A stretch of 6,995 nucleotides of DNA from SLQH01 sp964612995 (GTDB taxonomy: Bacteria > Planctomycetota > UBA11346): positions 1 to 6,995 of the forward strand of contig CAZTGE010000186.1 of assembly GCA_964612995.1 (NCBI GenBank). Direction: 5' to 3'. This document shows positions 1 to 5,324 of the stretch, piece by piece (position 1 is the first letter of the stretch; each line of letters begins with the position of its first letter). Position numbers and translations under genes: made by a program. The notes below the pieces were generated by a model, which had not been told where the DNA came from, did not search any database, and saw nothing but the letters and a program-made list of their open reading frames with translations.

Positions 1-148
1 CAACTGCGCAGTCCACGATCACAGTACCGATATCATTCTCATCCATCTCCGTGTCGCCGCGCCTCCGTGAGAGACCTCTTCGGTGATCGAACCGCAGTAA
101 CCACTCAGGCCCAAGGGGCATGAGTGATTGCCTCGCCCTTTTCGGGGC
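1..148. other. left-edge stretch with no assignable gene
   Basis: No start-to-stop gene is supported here. Plus-strand frame 2 is open from the window edge to a TGA at 68-70, and frame 1 is open to a TGA at 121-123. Either could be the last codons of a gene lying mostly to the left, but the fragments are too short (22 and 40 codons) and match nothing I recognise. The region is less GC-rich than the hairpin array that follows. Confidence 0.4.
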
Positions 149-180
149 CCCACCGTACGCGATAGGGTCTGGCGCCAAAT

Positions 181-233
181 GGTGGGCGAAGCGGGTATCG
201 CCGCAGGCGATAGCTGGCCCCAGTGGGGCCAGC
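181..233 (+). repeat. module C, copy 1 (TATCGC hairpin plus GGCCCC hairpin)
   Basis: Two adjacent hairpins: TATCGCC-GCA-GGCGATA (196-212) and GCTGGCCCC-AGT-GGGGCCAGC (213-233), preceded by a GC-rich lead at 181-195. The lead and both hairpins recur at 6950-6995. Over the first 21 positions of the two copies I count three differences. The first hairpin is one base pair shorter in the right-hand copy, on both arms at once, and its loop changes from GCA to GAA. This is what selection on the fold rather than on the sequence would produce. Confidence 0.8.
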
Positions 234-292
234 GGCCCGTGGAGCGCAAGCGCAGCCCCGCGGGCCGTCAGGCCGAGGAGCAAGTGCCGCCG

Positions 293-349
293 GTGGGCGG
301 ATCGGCGCAGCCGATCCGCCCACGCCTGAATCTGCCTGCAGATTCAGGC
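293..349. repeat. tandem 14-bp and 12-bp perfect hairpins
   Basis: These are the two longest perfect stems of array R1, abutting each other. The first has arms 293-306 and 310-323 around a GCA loop closed by a C-G pair. The second has arms 324-335 and 338-349 around a two-base centre and is noticeably more AT-rich (GAATCTG core). Neither stem is followed by a T-run, so a conventional intrinsic terminator is unlikely on either strand. Confidence 0.85.
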
Positions 350-412
350 GAACCACGACAAGGCCAGAGGGGTAGGCCCTCACGCAGTGAGGACCGTAGG
401 GGCGAAGCCCCT

Positions 413-994
413 GAGTAGTTGCTTTGGTGCTTGGTGATGGATCGGTGGAAACGGCCGGATTTGCAGGGAGATTCGTGATTCCGGCTTGTGTGTTGACGCC
501 CTCCGGGCACCTCGCCTGGGGAGGTGTGACCGGGCGTGTCACCGCATGGATCAGGTGCTCCTGAGATAGTAGGCATGGCGTGACGGATGTCTACCGGCTT
601 CCGGGCTTGGCTGTGGGGGGGCGCCAGGGCGACTCAAAGCTCGCCCCGGGAGCGCCGATCACCAGGTCGGCATGGCCCTCATTTGCGAGCTTTGAGTCGC
701 CCTGGGCGGGGCGCGTGTGGTCACGGTTTTCTCATCTGGTGATCCGCCGCTTGCCGATCGGTTCCGCTCGGCAAGCGGGGGGGCGATCGCAGCGCAACCG
801 CCGGTTGAATGATTGTCGGTGATGTCCGGTTCGGGCGTTGAGAGCGGGCCAACGGGGGGGCGGCAGACCATTGCGATGGTGGGCGCATGGATGTCTGCTG
901 GGCTGCGCGCCGGATCTGGGACGAGGGGATGAGGCGTATTGCGGAACGGCAGGTCGGGTGAGCGCTTGGGCGCAGGGGGGCGGTGCTGACGGTA
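413..994. other. gene-free stretch with several secondary structures
   Basis: I see no credible gene over these 582 bases: frames are short and unlike any family I know. Structures visible are an inverted repeat GCCGGA/TCCGGC (454-459/480-485), a nested pair ACGCCC/GGGCGT (496-501/532-537) enclosing CACCTC/GAGGTG (508-513/521-526), a long inverted repeat at 624-705 (separate entry), and an 11-bp stem 747-757/768-778 with a 10-nt loop. From about 790 to 994 I see no strong structure. The stretch might hold a non-coding RNA or the remains of a small mobile element. Confidence 0.5.
624..744. repeat. 21-bp inverted repeat interleaved with a 9-bp inverted repeat
   Basis: Arms 624-644 and 685-705 are perfect reverse complements over 21 bp (core GACTCAAAGCTCGC), separated by 40 nt. 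A second inverted repeat, GATCACCAG at 657-665 and CTGGTGATC at 736-744, has its left arm inside the first loop and its right arm beyond the first stem. The order is A-B-A'-B', which is pseudoknot topology if transcribed. Alternatively it could be overlapping ends of a small non-autonomous element. No open frame of interest lies within it. Confidence 0.8.
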
Positions 995-1026
995 TGTCCT
1001 CTTTAGGATCTGTCCTCTTAAGGATC
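995..1026. repeat. tandem 16-bp repeat with internal dyads
   Basis: Two head-to-tail copies of TGTCCTCTTWAGGATC (995-1010 and 1011-1026) differ at one base (T or A at the tenth position). Each contains the dyad TCCT-N4-AGGA. The block is more AT-rich than its surroundings and sits 20 bp left of hairpin module A. It could be a pair of protein-binding sites or a boundary sequence of the hairpin cluster; I see no adjacent gene start that it would obviously control. Confidence 0.7.
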
Positions 1027-1044
1027 GCGGAACGACCGAGCGGT

Positions 1045-1097
1045 GGTTTTCCGCGACAATGGGCCGTAGGCCCGCGGAAAACGCGGCGAAGCCGCGA
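1045..1097 (+). repeat. hairpin module A, copy 1
   Basis: The outer stem is GTTTTCCGCG (1046-1055) with CGCGGAAAAC (1073-1082). It encloses a short ACAAT spacer and an inner hairpin GGGCC-GTA-GGCCC (1061-1073). A third hairpin, CGCGGC-GAA-GCCGCG (1082-1096), follows at once. The same arrangement recurs at 6877-6931 on the same strand, with paired base changes in all three stems. Both tight loops are of the C-GNA-G type. No T-run follows, so it is not a simple terminator. Confidence 0.85.
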
Positions 1098-1146
1098 ACC
1101 GCGACGGAGGAGCGCGAGGTCCGCAATGCGGGCCGACTCGGGGATC
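1098..1146. other. linker between modules A and B in the left cluster
   Basis: This GC-rich linker contains GGAGGAGCGCGAGG, similar to short stretches in array R1 (GAGGAGCAAG near 275-284) and in the right cluster (GAGGAGCGG, 6870-6878). It also holds a weak hairpin CCGC-AAT-GCGG (1121-1131), extendable to 7 bp with one G-T pair. It appears to be part of the same repeat family. Confidence 0.45.
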
Positions 1147-1201
1147 CAAAGGGGCAGGGCCCCTTTGATGGGAAGGTCAGACTCGAGGCGCAGTCGGGTC
1201 T
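1147..1201 (-). repeat. hairpin module B, copy 1; possible 3' end signal of the hydrolase gene
   Basis: Read on the minus strand, a hairpin with arms 1201-1194 and 1186-1179 (8 bp with one imperfect pair, 7-nt loop) is followed by TGACCTTCCCATCAA (1179-1165). The hairpin CAAAGGGGC-N3-GCCCCTTTG (1167-1147) partly overlaps that linker. The 15-nt linker is exactly repeated on the plus strand at 6730-6744 with different flanking stems. The module begins about 32 nt past the stop of the minus-strand hydrolase gene. The A- and T-containing stem could act as a weak bidirectional terminator, although there is no long T-run. Confidence 0.7.
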
Positions 1202-1232
1202 CCGCTTCGGGCGTCTGGTGCTCTGGGCGTGG

Positions 1233-2999
1233 TCAGGGCCAATCAGCCGGTACCGGGTGCTGGCGGCTGGGATCGGGCAGCAGCGAGCGGCCGTTGAGCT
1301 CGACCGCGCGGGTGGCGAGCTCGCCGTCGAGGTGCCAGAAGGCCTCGGCCGGGTCGCCGGTGTAGCGGTCGTAGGGGGCGGGTTGGTGCTGCGGGTGCTT
1401 GAGGTCGGCGTCGCTGAGCCAGCCGTCGGCGGCGCCGAGTTGGCGGCAGGCGATCGGGGCGCTCGGGTCTTCCGGCAGCGGGGGGATCCTGATCGCGGCG
1501 GCCTTGTGGATGAAGCGTGCGCAGTAGCGGGTGCAGTCCTCGTTCCAGCTGGTGTGGTGGCCACCGGCATCGTAGAGCAGGCTCATGAGGTTGTCGGGGT
1601 CCTCGCGGCGGCGGCGCAGGAGCTGTTCGCGGATCATGACCCATTGGGTCTGGTTCTGGTAGGCCGGACGGATGCCGTGCTTGCCACCGCCACCGGGGCC
1701 GTACTGCTCGAGTTCGCCGTTGATCGCCAGAAACGGAACGCCGGCGAGGCTGGTGCGTTCGGGGCGCAGATGCTGGTGCATGTTGCCGCTCTTGATGTGG
1801 ATCACGCCGATGACCCGTTGCGGGGCCCAGTAGGCGACATTGCGGGCGAAGATGCCGCCGGTGGAGTGGCCGATGGTGAGCAGCGGGGCGGTCACGAGGT
1901 CCGGGTGGCCGGAGAGCTCCGCGAGTCGCTCGATGTAGTCCTGCATCCGCTCGGGTGCGTCCTCGCGGGTGAAGGTGCTGTCGAACTGGCGGATGATGGC
2001 GAGGCCGTTGCGCGCGGCGGTGTAGCGGATGCGCCGGCTTTCGGCGAGCTTGGAGCCGATGACGATGTGGTCGCAGAGCACGATGCCACGCAGGCGGGGC
2101 GTGCCCGGCGGCAGCCACAGCGACACCTTGCCGGGTGAGCGCGGCTTGCCGTTCTTCTTCGGCGGGCGGGGCAGCTCGAGTTCGTTATGCCAGCGCGGGC
2201 CCTTGCCCAGCACCGTGGTGTAGAGCGTTTCGATCTGCTGGTCGAGCTGTTCCAGGCGAGCGCTGAGCGTGGCCTGCTGTTCGCGCAGGGTCTCGGCTCC
2301 GGGCGCGGCGAAACCGGCCGTGGGCAGGGCGTCGTCGAGCTCGCGTCGGGCCTGGCGCAGCTGCTTGGCGGCGTCGCGCAGCTGGGGGATCTGCTTCATG
2401 GCCGGTCGTTCTTCGTCGAGGATCACCTGCCAGAGGGCCTGGTTGAGCGGCTCGACCGCAGGGTTGTGGCGCCACTGGTTGTAGGTGGTGTCGATGGCCG
2501 CTTGCACACGATCGCGTTGCTTGTGCAGGCCGGCAAGGCGGGTCATCGCCGCGAAGTCCAGCTCGTCGCTGAGTGCGACGGCGTCGATCTGATCCGCCAG
2601 TTCGCGCAGCCGCGTCTGCAGCCGTTGCCAGTTCGGATCTCCGGCCAGCAGGGCGGCGGTCTTGGCGTTGCGCGCGGTCAGGGCGGCATCGCGGCGGGCG
2701 CGGATCGCCTCGAGGTCGCTGCCGGCCTCGAGCTGGGCGATCGTGTTCTCGGCGGTGGTCACGGCTGCGCGGGCTTCGTCGAGCGCGGGGTCCGCACCCG
2801 GTTCGAGCCGTTCGCCAAACAGAGTGGCTACCGCGGTGAGTTCGCGTTGTTCGCGCAGGATCGCCTCGCGTTCGACTTCGAGATCGTGCATCTGCCCGTG
2901 GCCGGTGTCGGCGGCGTGGAGGGCAGATGCGGCCACGCACAACACCAACAGGCCAACTGAGCAGAGGTGACGGCAGCGGGAGGGGGAAGACAAGTGCAT
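1233..2999 (-). CDS. exported coiled-coil alpha/beta hydrolase (putative esterase-like enzyme)
   Basis: A 588-residue protein. Residues 1-29 are a typical Sec signal peptide (basic start, hydrophobic core GLLVLCVAASA, cleavage probably after LHA), so it should act outside the cytoplasmic membrane. Residues about 35-265 are rich in Leu, Ala, Glu, Arg and Gln with heptad-like spacing, predicting long helices or coiled coil. A proline/lysine linker at about 276-290 leads to an alpha/beta hydrolase-type half (about 291-590). There GHSTGG carries the nucleophile elbow (Ser379), NGELEQ (428-432) is a plausible acid region (Glu429 or Glu431), and GGHHTSW offers the catalytic His (481 or 482). The substrate is unknown; esterase, depolymerase or peptidase-like roles are possible. 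The Met at 2999 is chosen because it begins the signal peptide, but no clear Shine-Dalgarno precedes it. It follows the small exported-protein gene by 166 nt on the same strand. The family is inferred from motifs only. Confidence 0.9.
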   Translation of the reverse strand: MHLSSPSRCRHLCSVGLLVLCVAASALHAADTGHGQMHDLEVEREAILREQRELTAVATLFGERLEPGADPALDEARAAVTTAENTIAQLEAGSDLEAIRARRDAALTARNAKTAALLAGDPNWQRLQTRLRELADQIDAVALSDELDFAAMTRLAGLHKQRDRVQAAIDTTYNQWRHNPAVEPLNQALWQVILDEERPAMKQIPQLRDAAKQLRQARRELDDALPTAGFAAPGAETLREQQATLSARLEQLDQQIETLYTTVLGKGPRWHNELELPRPPKKNGKPRSPGKVSLWLPPGTPRLRGIVLCDHIVIGSKLAESRRIRYTAARNGLAIIRQFDSTFTREDAPERMQDYIERLAELSGHPDLVTAPLLTIGHSTGGIFARNVAYWAPQRVIGVIHIKSGNMHQHLRPERTSLAGVPFLAINGELEQYGPGGGGKHGIRPAYQNQTQWVMIREQLLRRRREDPDNLMSLLYDAGGHHTSWNEDCTRYCARFIHKAAAIRIPPLPEDPSAPIACRQLGAADGWLSDADLKHPQHQPAPYDRYTGDPAEAFWHLDGELATRAVELNGRSLLPDPSRQHPVPADWP

Positions 3000-3056
3000 G
3001 GGGGGGCTCGCTGTGGGTGGCGTGGGGTCATACGGCCAGCGGCGGGGGCAGGCGAA

Positions 3057-3072
3057 CCGACGCCGGCGTCGG
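3057..3072. promoter_or_regulatory. 16-bp perfect palindrome upstream of the hydrolase gene
   Basis: CCGACGCCGGCGTCGG has its near edge 57 nt upstream of the hydrolase start. It could be a dimeric regulator site or a stem in the leader transcript. A shorter perfect palindrome, ATCGCGCGCGAT (3145-3156), lies just past the stop of the upstream gene. GC-rich palindromes arise easily by chance, so function is not assured. Confidence 0.35.
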
Positions 3073-3165
3073 GCGGTGAATGGGCGCAGCTGGCTGGCAG
3101 GTGGTACCGCTGAGGCGCGGGGGCGTTGGTCGGCGGCGGTTGCGATCGCGCGCGATGCGCGTGGT

Positions 3166-3648
3166 CTACTCCAGCCGCAGGCACTCGTGAGTCAGATCGA
3201 CCGTGAGGGTGAAGCTGGCCGTTCGATCGCCGGATACCTGCACCAGCATCCGCGCCTGTTCCGGGCTGTCGGTGGCGGGGAAGTGGACCACGTTCTCGCC
3301 CCAGTAGAGGCGTTGACGGTAGGTGGGCCGCAGTGCCGGGTAGACCACCACCTTGGTCTTGGGGATCACGCACAGGGCGTAGGCGGCCAGATTGATGGTG
3401 CCTTCGACGCCGAGATGCAGGATGTAGGCGAATGGGAGGGCGAAGAGTTCCTCGAAGGAATCTGCGTCTTCCAGATTGCAGGTGAAGGGCAGGTCGATCT
3501 GGGTGGCGTCGATGGCAGCGCGTGTTGCGAGCCAGCTGCGCGCGAGGGTCACCCGCAAAGGGATGTCTTTGCCGGTGACCGGATCGTTGCGATGGGCGCA
3601 GGCGGGGGCGAGCAGCAGCAGCGCGAGGGCCAGGAGGCAGGCCATCGC
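3166..3648 (-). CDS. small exported protein of unknown function, probable lipoprotein
   Basis: From the Met at 3648 the protein has 160 residues and opens with MACLLALALLLLAPAC, a short hydrophobic signal ending in Cys16. The residues before the Cys (A-P-A) are a poor but possible lipobox, so it may be lipid-anchored in the envelope. The rest holds a hydrophobic stretch (FALPFAYILHLGVEGTINLAAYALCVIP, about residues 70-97), possibly a second membrane-contacting segment, and a C-terminal part predicted to be mostly beta. I do not recognise the family. The frame stays open upstream to Met codons at 3792 and 3768 and a GTG at 3666, but these would add a Pro/Arg-rich lead before the signal. No start has a good Shine-Dalgarno, so the start is uncertain. 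It is probably transcribed ahead of the hydrolase gene. Confidence 0.75.
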   Translation of the reverse strand, partial: AMACLLALALLLLAPACAHRNDPVTGKDIPLRVTLARSWLATRAAIDATQIDLPFTCNLEDADSFEELFALPFAYILHLGVEGTINLAAYALCVIPKTKVVVYPALRPTYRQRLYWGENVVHFPATDSPEQARMLVQVSGDRTASFTLTVDLTHECLRLE

Positions 3649-3723
3649 CGGGCGCGGGTGCACGACCGCGATGGTCGCGCGGAGCGACAGGGCGTTGGCG
3701 TGGCCGGGGTGCAGGCTATCGGG

Positions 3724-3752
3724 TCTATCGGGTGGCGTGCGCACTAGGTGAA
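3724..3752 (-). promoter_or_regulatory. candidate promoter for the minus-strand gene pair
   Basis: On the minus strand, TTCACC (3752-3747) and GATAGA (3729-3724) lie 17 bp apart. They match four and three positions of the sigma-70 consensus boxes. Transcription from here would begin near 3717 and leave a leader of about 70 nt before the Met at 3648. That favours the shorter protein over starts at 3768 or 3792. The -10 box lies inside the tandem CTATCGGGT repeat, which could be a regulator site. Confidence 0.25.
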
Positions 3753-3969
3753 CGATAGGTCTCGGCATGGCTGCGCGCAAGCCGACGGGCATGTTCGTCG
3801 TTCGGCCGCGCGAAACGCGGGCTCAAGCCAGGCAGGGGCAGGCGGGCCAGATGAGGGTGCATCGGGCGGCGCTGCGCCGGTTCGTGCGACGTGCGGGCCT
3901 GCCCAGGTGCTCGGACGTGGTGCTTGCTCTGGAGGGCAGGCAGCTAACCTGTGATGCACGCCTGAGACG

Positions 3970-3974
3970 AGGAG
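3970..3974 (+). promoter_or_regulatory. ribosome binding site of the PHP gene
   Basis: AGGAG lies 4 nt before the first ATG (3979) and 7 nt before the second, adjacent ATG (3982). Spacing favours the second ATG as the real start; the two differ by a single Met. Confidence 0.65.
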
Positions 3975-3978
3975 ACGC

Positions 3979-4986
3979 ATGATGCTCAGAGACGGGGACG
4001 GGAGGCACAAGGCCGTACAGAGGTTGCTGCCAGTGGTCCTGCTGGTGTGCTGCTGCGCTGTCGTTGTGGGCCTGGAGATCGACAATCCCTATGCGGATGT
4101 CGACTGGTCACAGGCGCAGCGGCTGAAGGTCAACCTGCATACCCACACCAAACGTAGCGACGGACGGATGGAGCCCGCCGTGGTGATCGATGCCTACCGC
4201 GCGCAGGACTATGCAGCCCTTGCGATCACTGATCACAATCGGGCCACCTGGCCCTGGACCGCGTTCGGCCGCGACCCGGACGAGATCGGGATGTTCGCCA
4301 TCGCCGGCAATGAGTTCTCCAACGGCCATCATCGCAACGCGCTGTTCGCGCCGGTGGCCGAAAACCCGGGCGCCGATGTCGCTCGTAGCGCGCATATGGT
4401 CGCGGCTGCTGGCGGGCTGCTGCAGCTCAACCACCCGGGACGGTACGACAAGCCGCCGCAGTGGTATGTGGATCTGATCCGCGAGCACGAGGTCATCGTT
4501 TCACTCGAGGTCTTCAACCAGGGCGATCGCTACAGGCGCGACCGCAAGCTCTGGGATGCGATCCTGGCCCGGAGCATGCCGCAGCGACCATTGTGGGGCA
4601 GCTCCAACGACGACATGCATTCCAAGGAGCACCTGTTTCGTAATTACAACATCGTGCTTGCCGAGGAGCGCAGTCTCACGGCGCTGCGAGCGTCGCTGGT
4701 CGCGGGCCGTAGCTGGTTCAGCCATGAGCCCGAAGGCAGCGGCGCGGCTGAAGCACCCCGGATCGATGCGATCGCGGTCAACGATGCGGTGATCACCATC
4801 ACCGCGCCGGAGGCGCGCATCACCTGGATCGCCAACGGCGAGCGTGTGGCGGCCGGCGCCACGGTCGATGTCGCCACCCTGGTCGGCGCCGGTCTGGTCG
4901 GTGGCTATATCCGCGCCCGGCTCGAGAACGGCGATGGCGTGACCTGCACCCAGCCCTTCGGTGTCCACCGCGACACCGAGCGCTGA
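3979..4986 (+). CDS. membrane-anchored or exported PHP-domain metal-dependent phosphoesterase
   Basis: 335 residues. Residues 13-31 form a hydrophobic segment (LLPVVLLVCCCAVVVG) after a basic N-terminus, either an uncleaved anchor or a signal peptide; the Cys run does not fit a standard lipobox. The PHP motifs follow in order: HTH (54-56) with SDG (60-62), TDHN (84-87), GNEFS (110-114) with a following HH, NHPG (151-154), and SNDDMH (209-214). These supply the His/Asp/Glu ligands expected for a multi-metal site, so the enzyme should be active. The C-terminal 75 residues look beta-rich and may be a small accessory domain. PHP enzymes of this type hydrolyse phosphoesters of nucleotides or sugars; the substrate cannot be named here, and the location outside the cytoplasm is an inference. 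It is divergent from the hydrolase pair and is followed by a 338-nt gene-free gap, so it is probably monocistronic. Confidence 0.92.
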   Translation: MMLRDGDGRHKAVQRLLPVVLLVCCCAVVVGLEIDNPYADVDWSQAQRLKVNLHTHTKRSDGRMEPAVVIDAYRAQDYAALAITDHNRATWPWTAFGRDPDEIGMFAIAGNEFSNGHHRNALFAPVAENPGADVARSAHMVAAAGGLLQLNHPGRYDKPPQWYVDLIREHEVIVSLEVFNQGDRYRRDRKLWDAILARSMPQRPLWGSSNDDMHSKEHLFRNYNIVLAEERSLTALRASLVAGRSWFSHEPEGSGAAEAPRIDAIAVNDAVITITAPEARITWIANGERVAAGATVDVATLVGAGLVGGYIRARLENGDGVTCTQPFGVHRDTER

Positions 4987-5199
4987 ACGCTCGCCGGTGA
5001 TCGGTCCAGGCTCACAGCCAGGGCCGCCCATACCGCACGGTGACGGATCACGACGGGTTCATCGAGTTCGACCCCGGTCCGTGCCCCGCATGCGCCTGCC
5101 GGGCCACTGTCTGGTGCTCGCGCGGTCGAGCTGCGAGCGGTCACGGCCAGGCCGTGAGGCCCTGCCTTGCCAGCGACCGGCTCCGGGTCGATACTCGTA

Positions 5200-5237
5200 G
5201 CGGGGGCGACTGCGCGCAGCGCAGAGCGAGCCCCCGC
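5200..5237. repeat. nested double hairpin
   Basis: The outer stem GCGGGGGC (5200-5207) with GCCCCCGC (5230-5237) encloses the hairpin CTGCGC-GCA-GCGCAG (5210-5224). The inner loop is again C-GCA-G, the type that recurs in the arrays at both window ends. This suggests an isolated member of the same palindrome family. It lies between two plus-strand genes, with no T-run after it. Confidence 0.7.
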
Positions 5238-5266
5238 GAACAAAAAGCCGCGCGGGCGCCGACCGC

Positions 5267-5272
5267 TACAAT
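5267..5272 (+). promoter_or_regulatory. candidate -10 box for the small membrane protein gene
   Basis: TACAAT in the context GCTACAATGCCGC matches the sigma-70 -10 consensus at five of six positions and would start transcription near 5279, about 45 nt before the ATG. No convincing -35 box lies 16-18 bp upstream. The hairpin at 5285-5299 would then fall in the leader. Confidence 0.4.
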
Positions 5273-5284
5273 GCCGCTTGGGGT

Positions 5285-5299
5285 GCGGGCTGCGCCCGC
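5285..5299. repeat. 6-bp hairpin in the probable leader of the small membrane protein gene
   Basis: GCGGGC-TGC-GCCCGC. Read on the minus strand the loop is C-GCA-G, as in the repeat arrays. A comparable 5-bp C-TGC-G hairpin (5655-5667) lies just after the stop of the same gene. Confidence 0.6.
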
Positions 5300-5310
5300 G
5301 CTATGGCTCG

Positions 5311-5316
5311 GGAGGG
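5311..5316 (+). promoter_or_regulatory. ribosome binding site deciding the start at 5325
   Basis: GGAGGG lies 8 nt upstream of the ATG at 5325. It is the best Shine-Dalgarno sequence in the window and is the reason for choosing this internal start rather than the longer open frame from 5040. Confidence 0.75.
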
Positions 5317-5324
5317 ATCCGGTC

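Larger units (their letters stand above)
149..412. repeat. dense array of short perfect hairpins (array R1)
   Basis: Consecutive tight palindromes sit almost end to end. They are 149-154/181-186 (CCCACC, loop containing TGGCGCCA), 196-202/206-212 (loop GCA), 213-221/225-233 (9 bp, loop AGT), 234-239/261-266 (enclosing GCGC-AA-GCGC), 293-306/310-323 (14 bp, loop GCA), 324-335/338-349 (12 bp, loop CT), 378-383/387-392 (loop GCA) and 398-403/407-412 (loop GAA). Stem sequences differ from one another, while loop type and close packing recur. Parts are repeated at the right end of the window (module C). The stretch has no coding signal of its own; short frames through it are by-products of GC-rich palindromes. 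It resembles REP/BIME-type intergenic palindrome clusters in organisation, but I do not recognise the specific family. Confidence 0.85.
3649..3978. other. divergent intergenic region between the minus-strand pair and the PHP gene
   Basis: This 330-nt spacer separates divergent starts and should hold promoters for both directions. For the minus strand there is a candidate at 3724-3752 (separate entry), overlapping an exact 9-bp tandem duplication CTATCGGGT (3716-3733). For the plus strand only a weak pair is visible: TTGCTC (3924-3929) and TAACCT (3945-3950), 15 bp apart. A frame at 3767-3981 overlaps the PHP start by ATGA and would give a basic 71-residue peptide, but it has no good ribosome site and no recognisable family. 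Confidence 0.5.
4987..5324. other. gene-free spacer between the PHP gene and the small membrane protein
   Basis: An open frame runs through 5040-5324 in phase with the next gene, but its Cys/Arg-rich translation has no family resemblance, and a strong ribosome site precedes the internal ATG at 5325. I therefore treat this as non-coding. It holds a perfect hairpin TCACGGC-CAG-GCCGTGA (5141-5157), a nested hairpin (5200-5237), a candidate -10 box (5267-5272) and a hairpin GCGGGC-TGC-GCCCGC (5285-5299). No T-rich terminator follows the PHP stop. Confidence 0.6.

Noticed and set aside
2..70. Possible C-terminal end of a plus-strand gene entering from the left
   Set aside because: Only 22 codons before a TGA, no recognisable motif, and frame 1 is open as well; the fragment is too short to support.
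149..412. CRISPR array
   Set aside because: There are no equal-length direct repeats with regular unique spacers; the units are palindromes of varying sequence and length.
19..576. Several minus- and plus-strand open frames across the hairpin array
   Set aside because: They run through perfect palindromes, give Pro/Arg/Ala-rich sequence with no family resemblance, and overlap each other in different frames.
1..1232. Insertion sequence or transposase remnant
   Set aside because: No transposase-like frame, no terminal inverted repeats paired with target duplications; the 21-bp inverted repeat arms are only 40 nt apart.
659..1570. 303-codon minus-strand open frame
   Set aside because: It overlaps the 3' third of the clearly better hydrolase frame and continues through hairpin module A; its Thr/Pro/Arg/Ser-rich translation is typical of a shadow frame in GC-rich DNA.
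1059..2138. 359-codon plus-strand open frame opposite the hydrolase gene
   Set aside because: It is the antisense of a gene with a signal peptide and catalytic motifs and starts inside module A; its Val/Gly/Ala-rich composition is a mirror of the coding strand.
3767..3981. 71-residue basic peptide overlapping the PHP start by ATGA
   Set aside because: No convincing ribosome site, no recognisable family, and it lies in the region expected to hold the divergent promoters. The ATGA overlap keeps it as a faint possibility only.
5040..5324. N-terminal extension of the small membrane protein
   Set aside because: The extension reads through a nested hairpin and a promoter-like box, lacks a ribosome site, and a strong GGAGGG sits 8 nt before the internal ATG.
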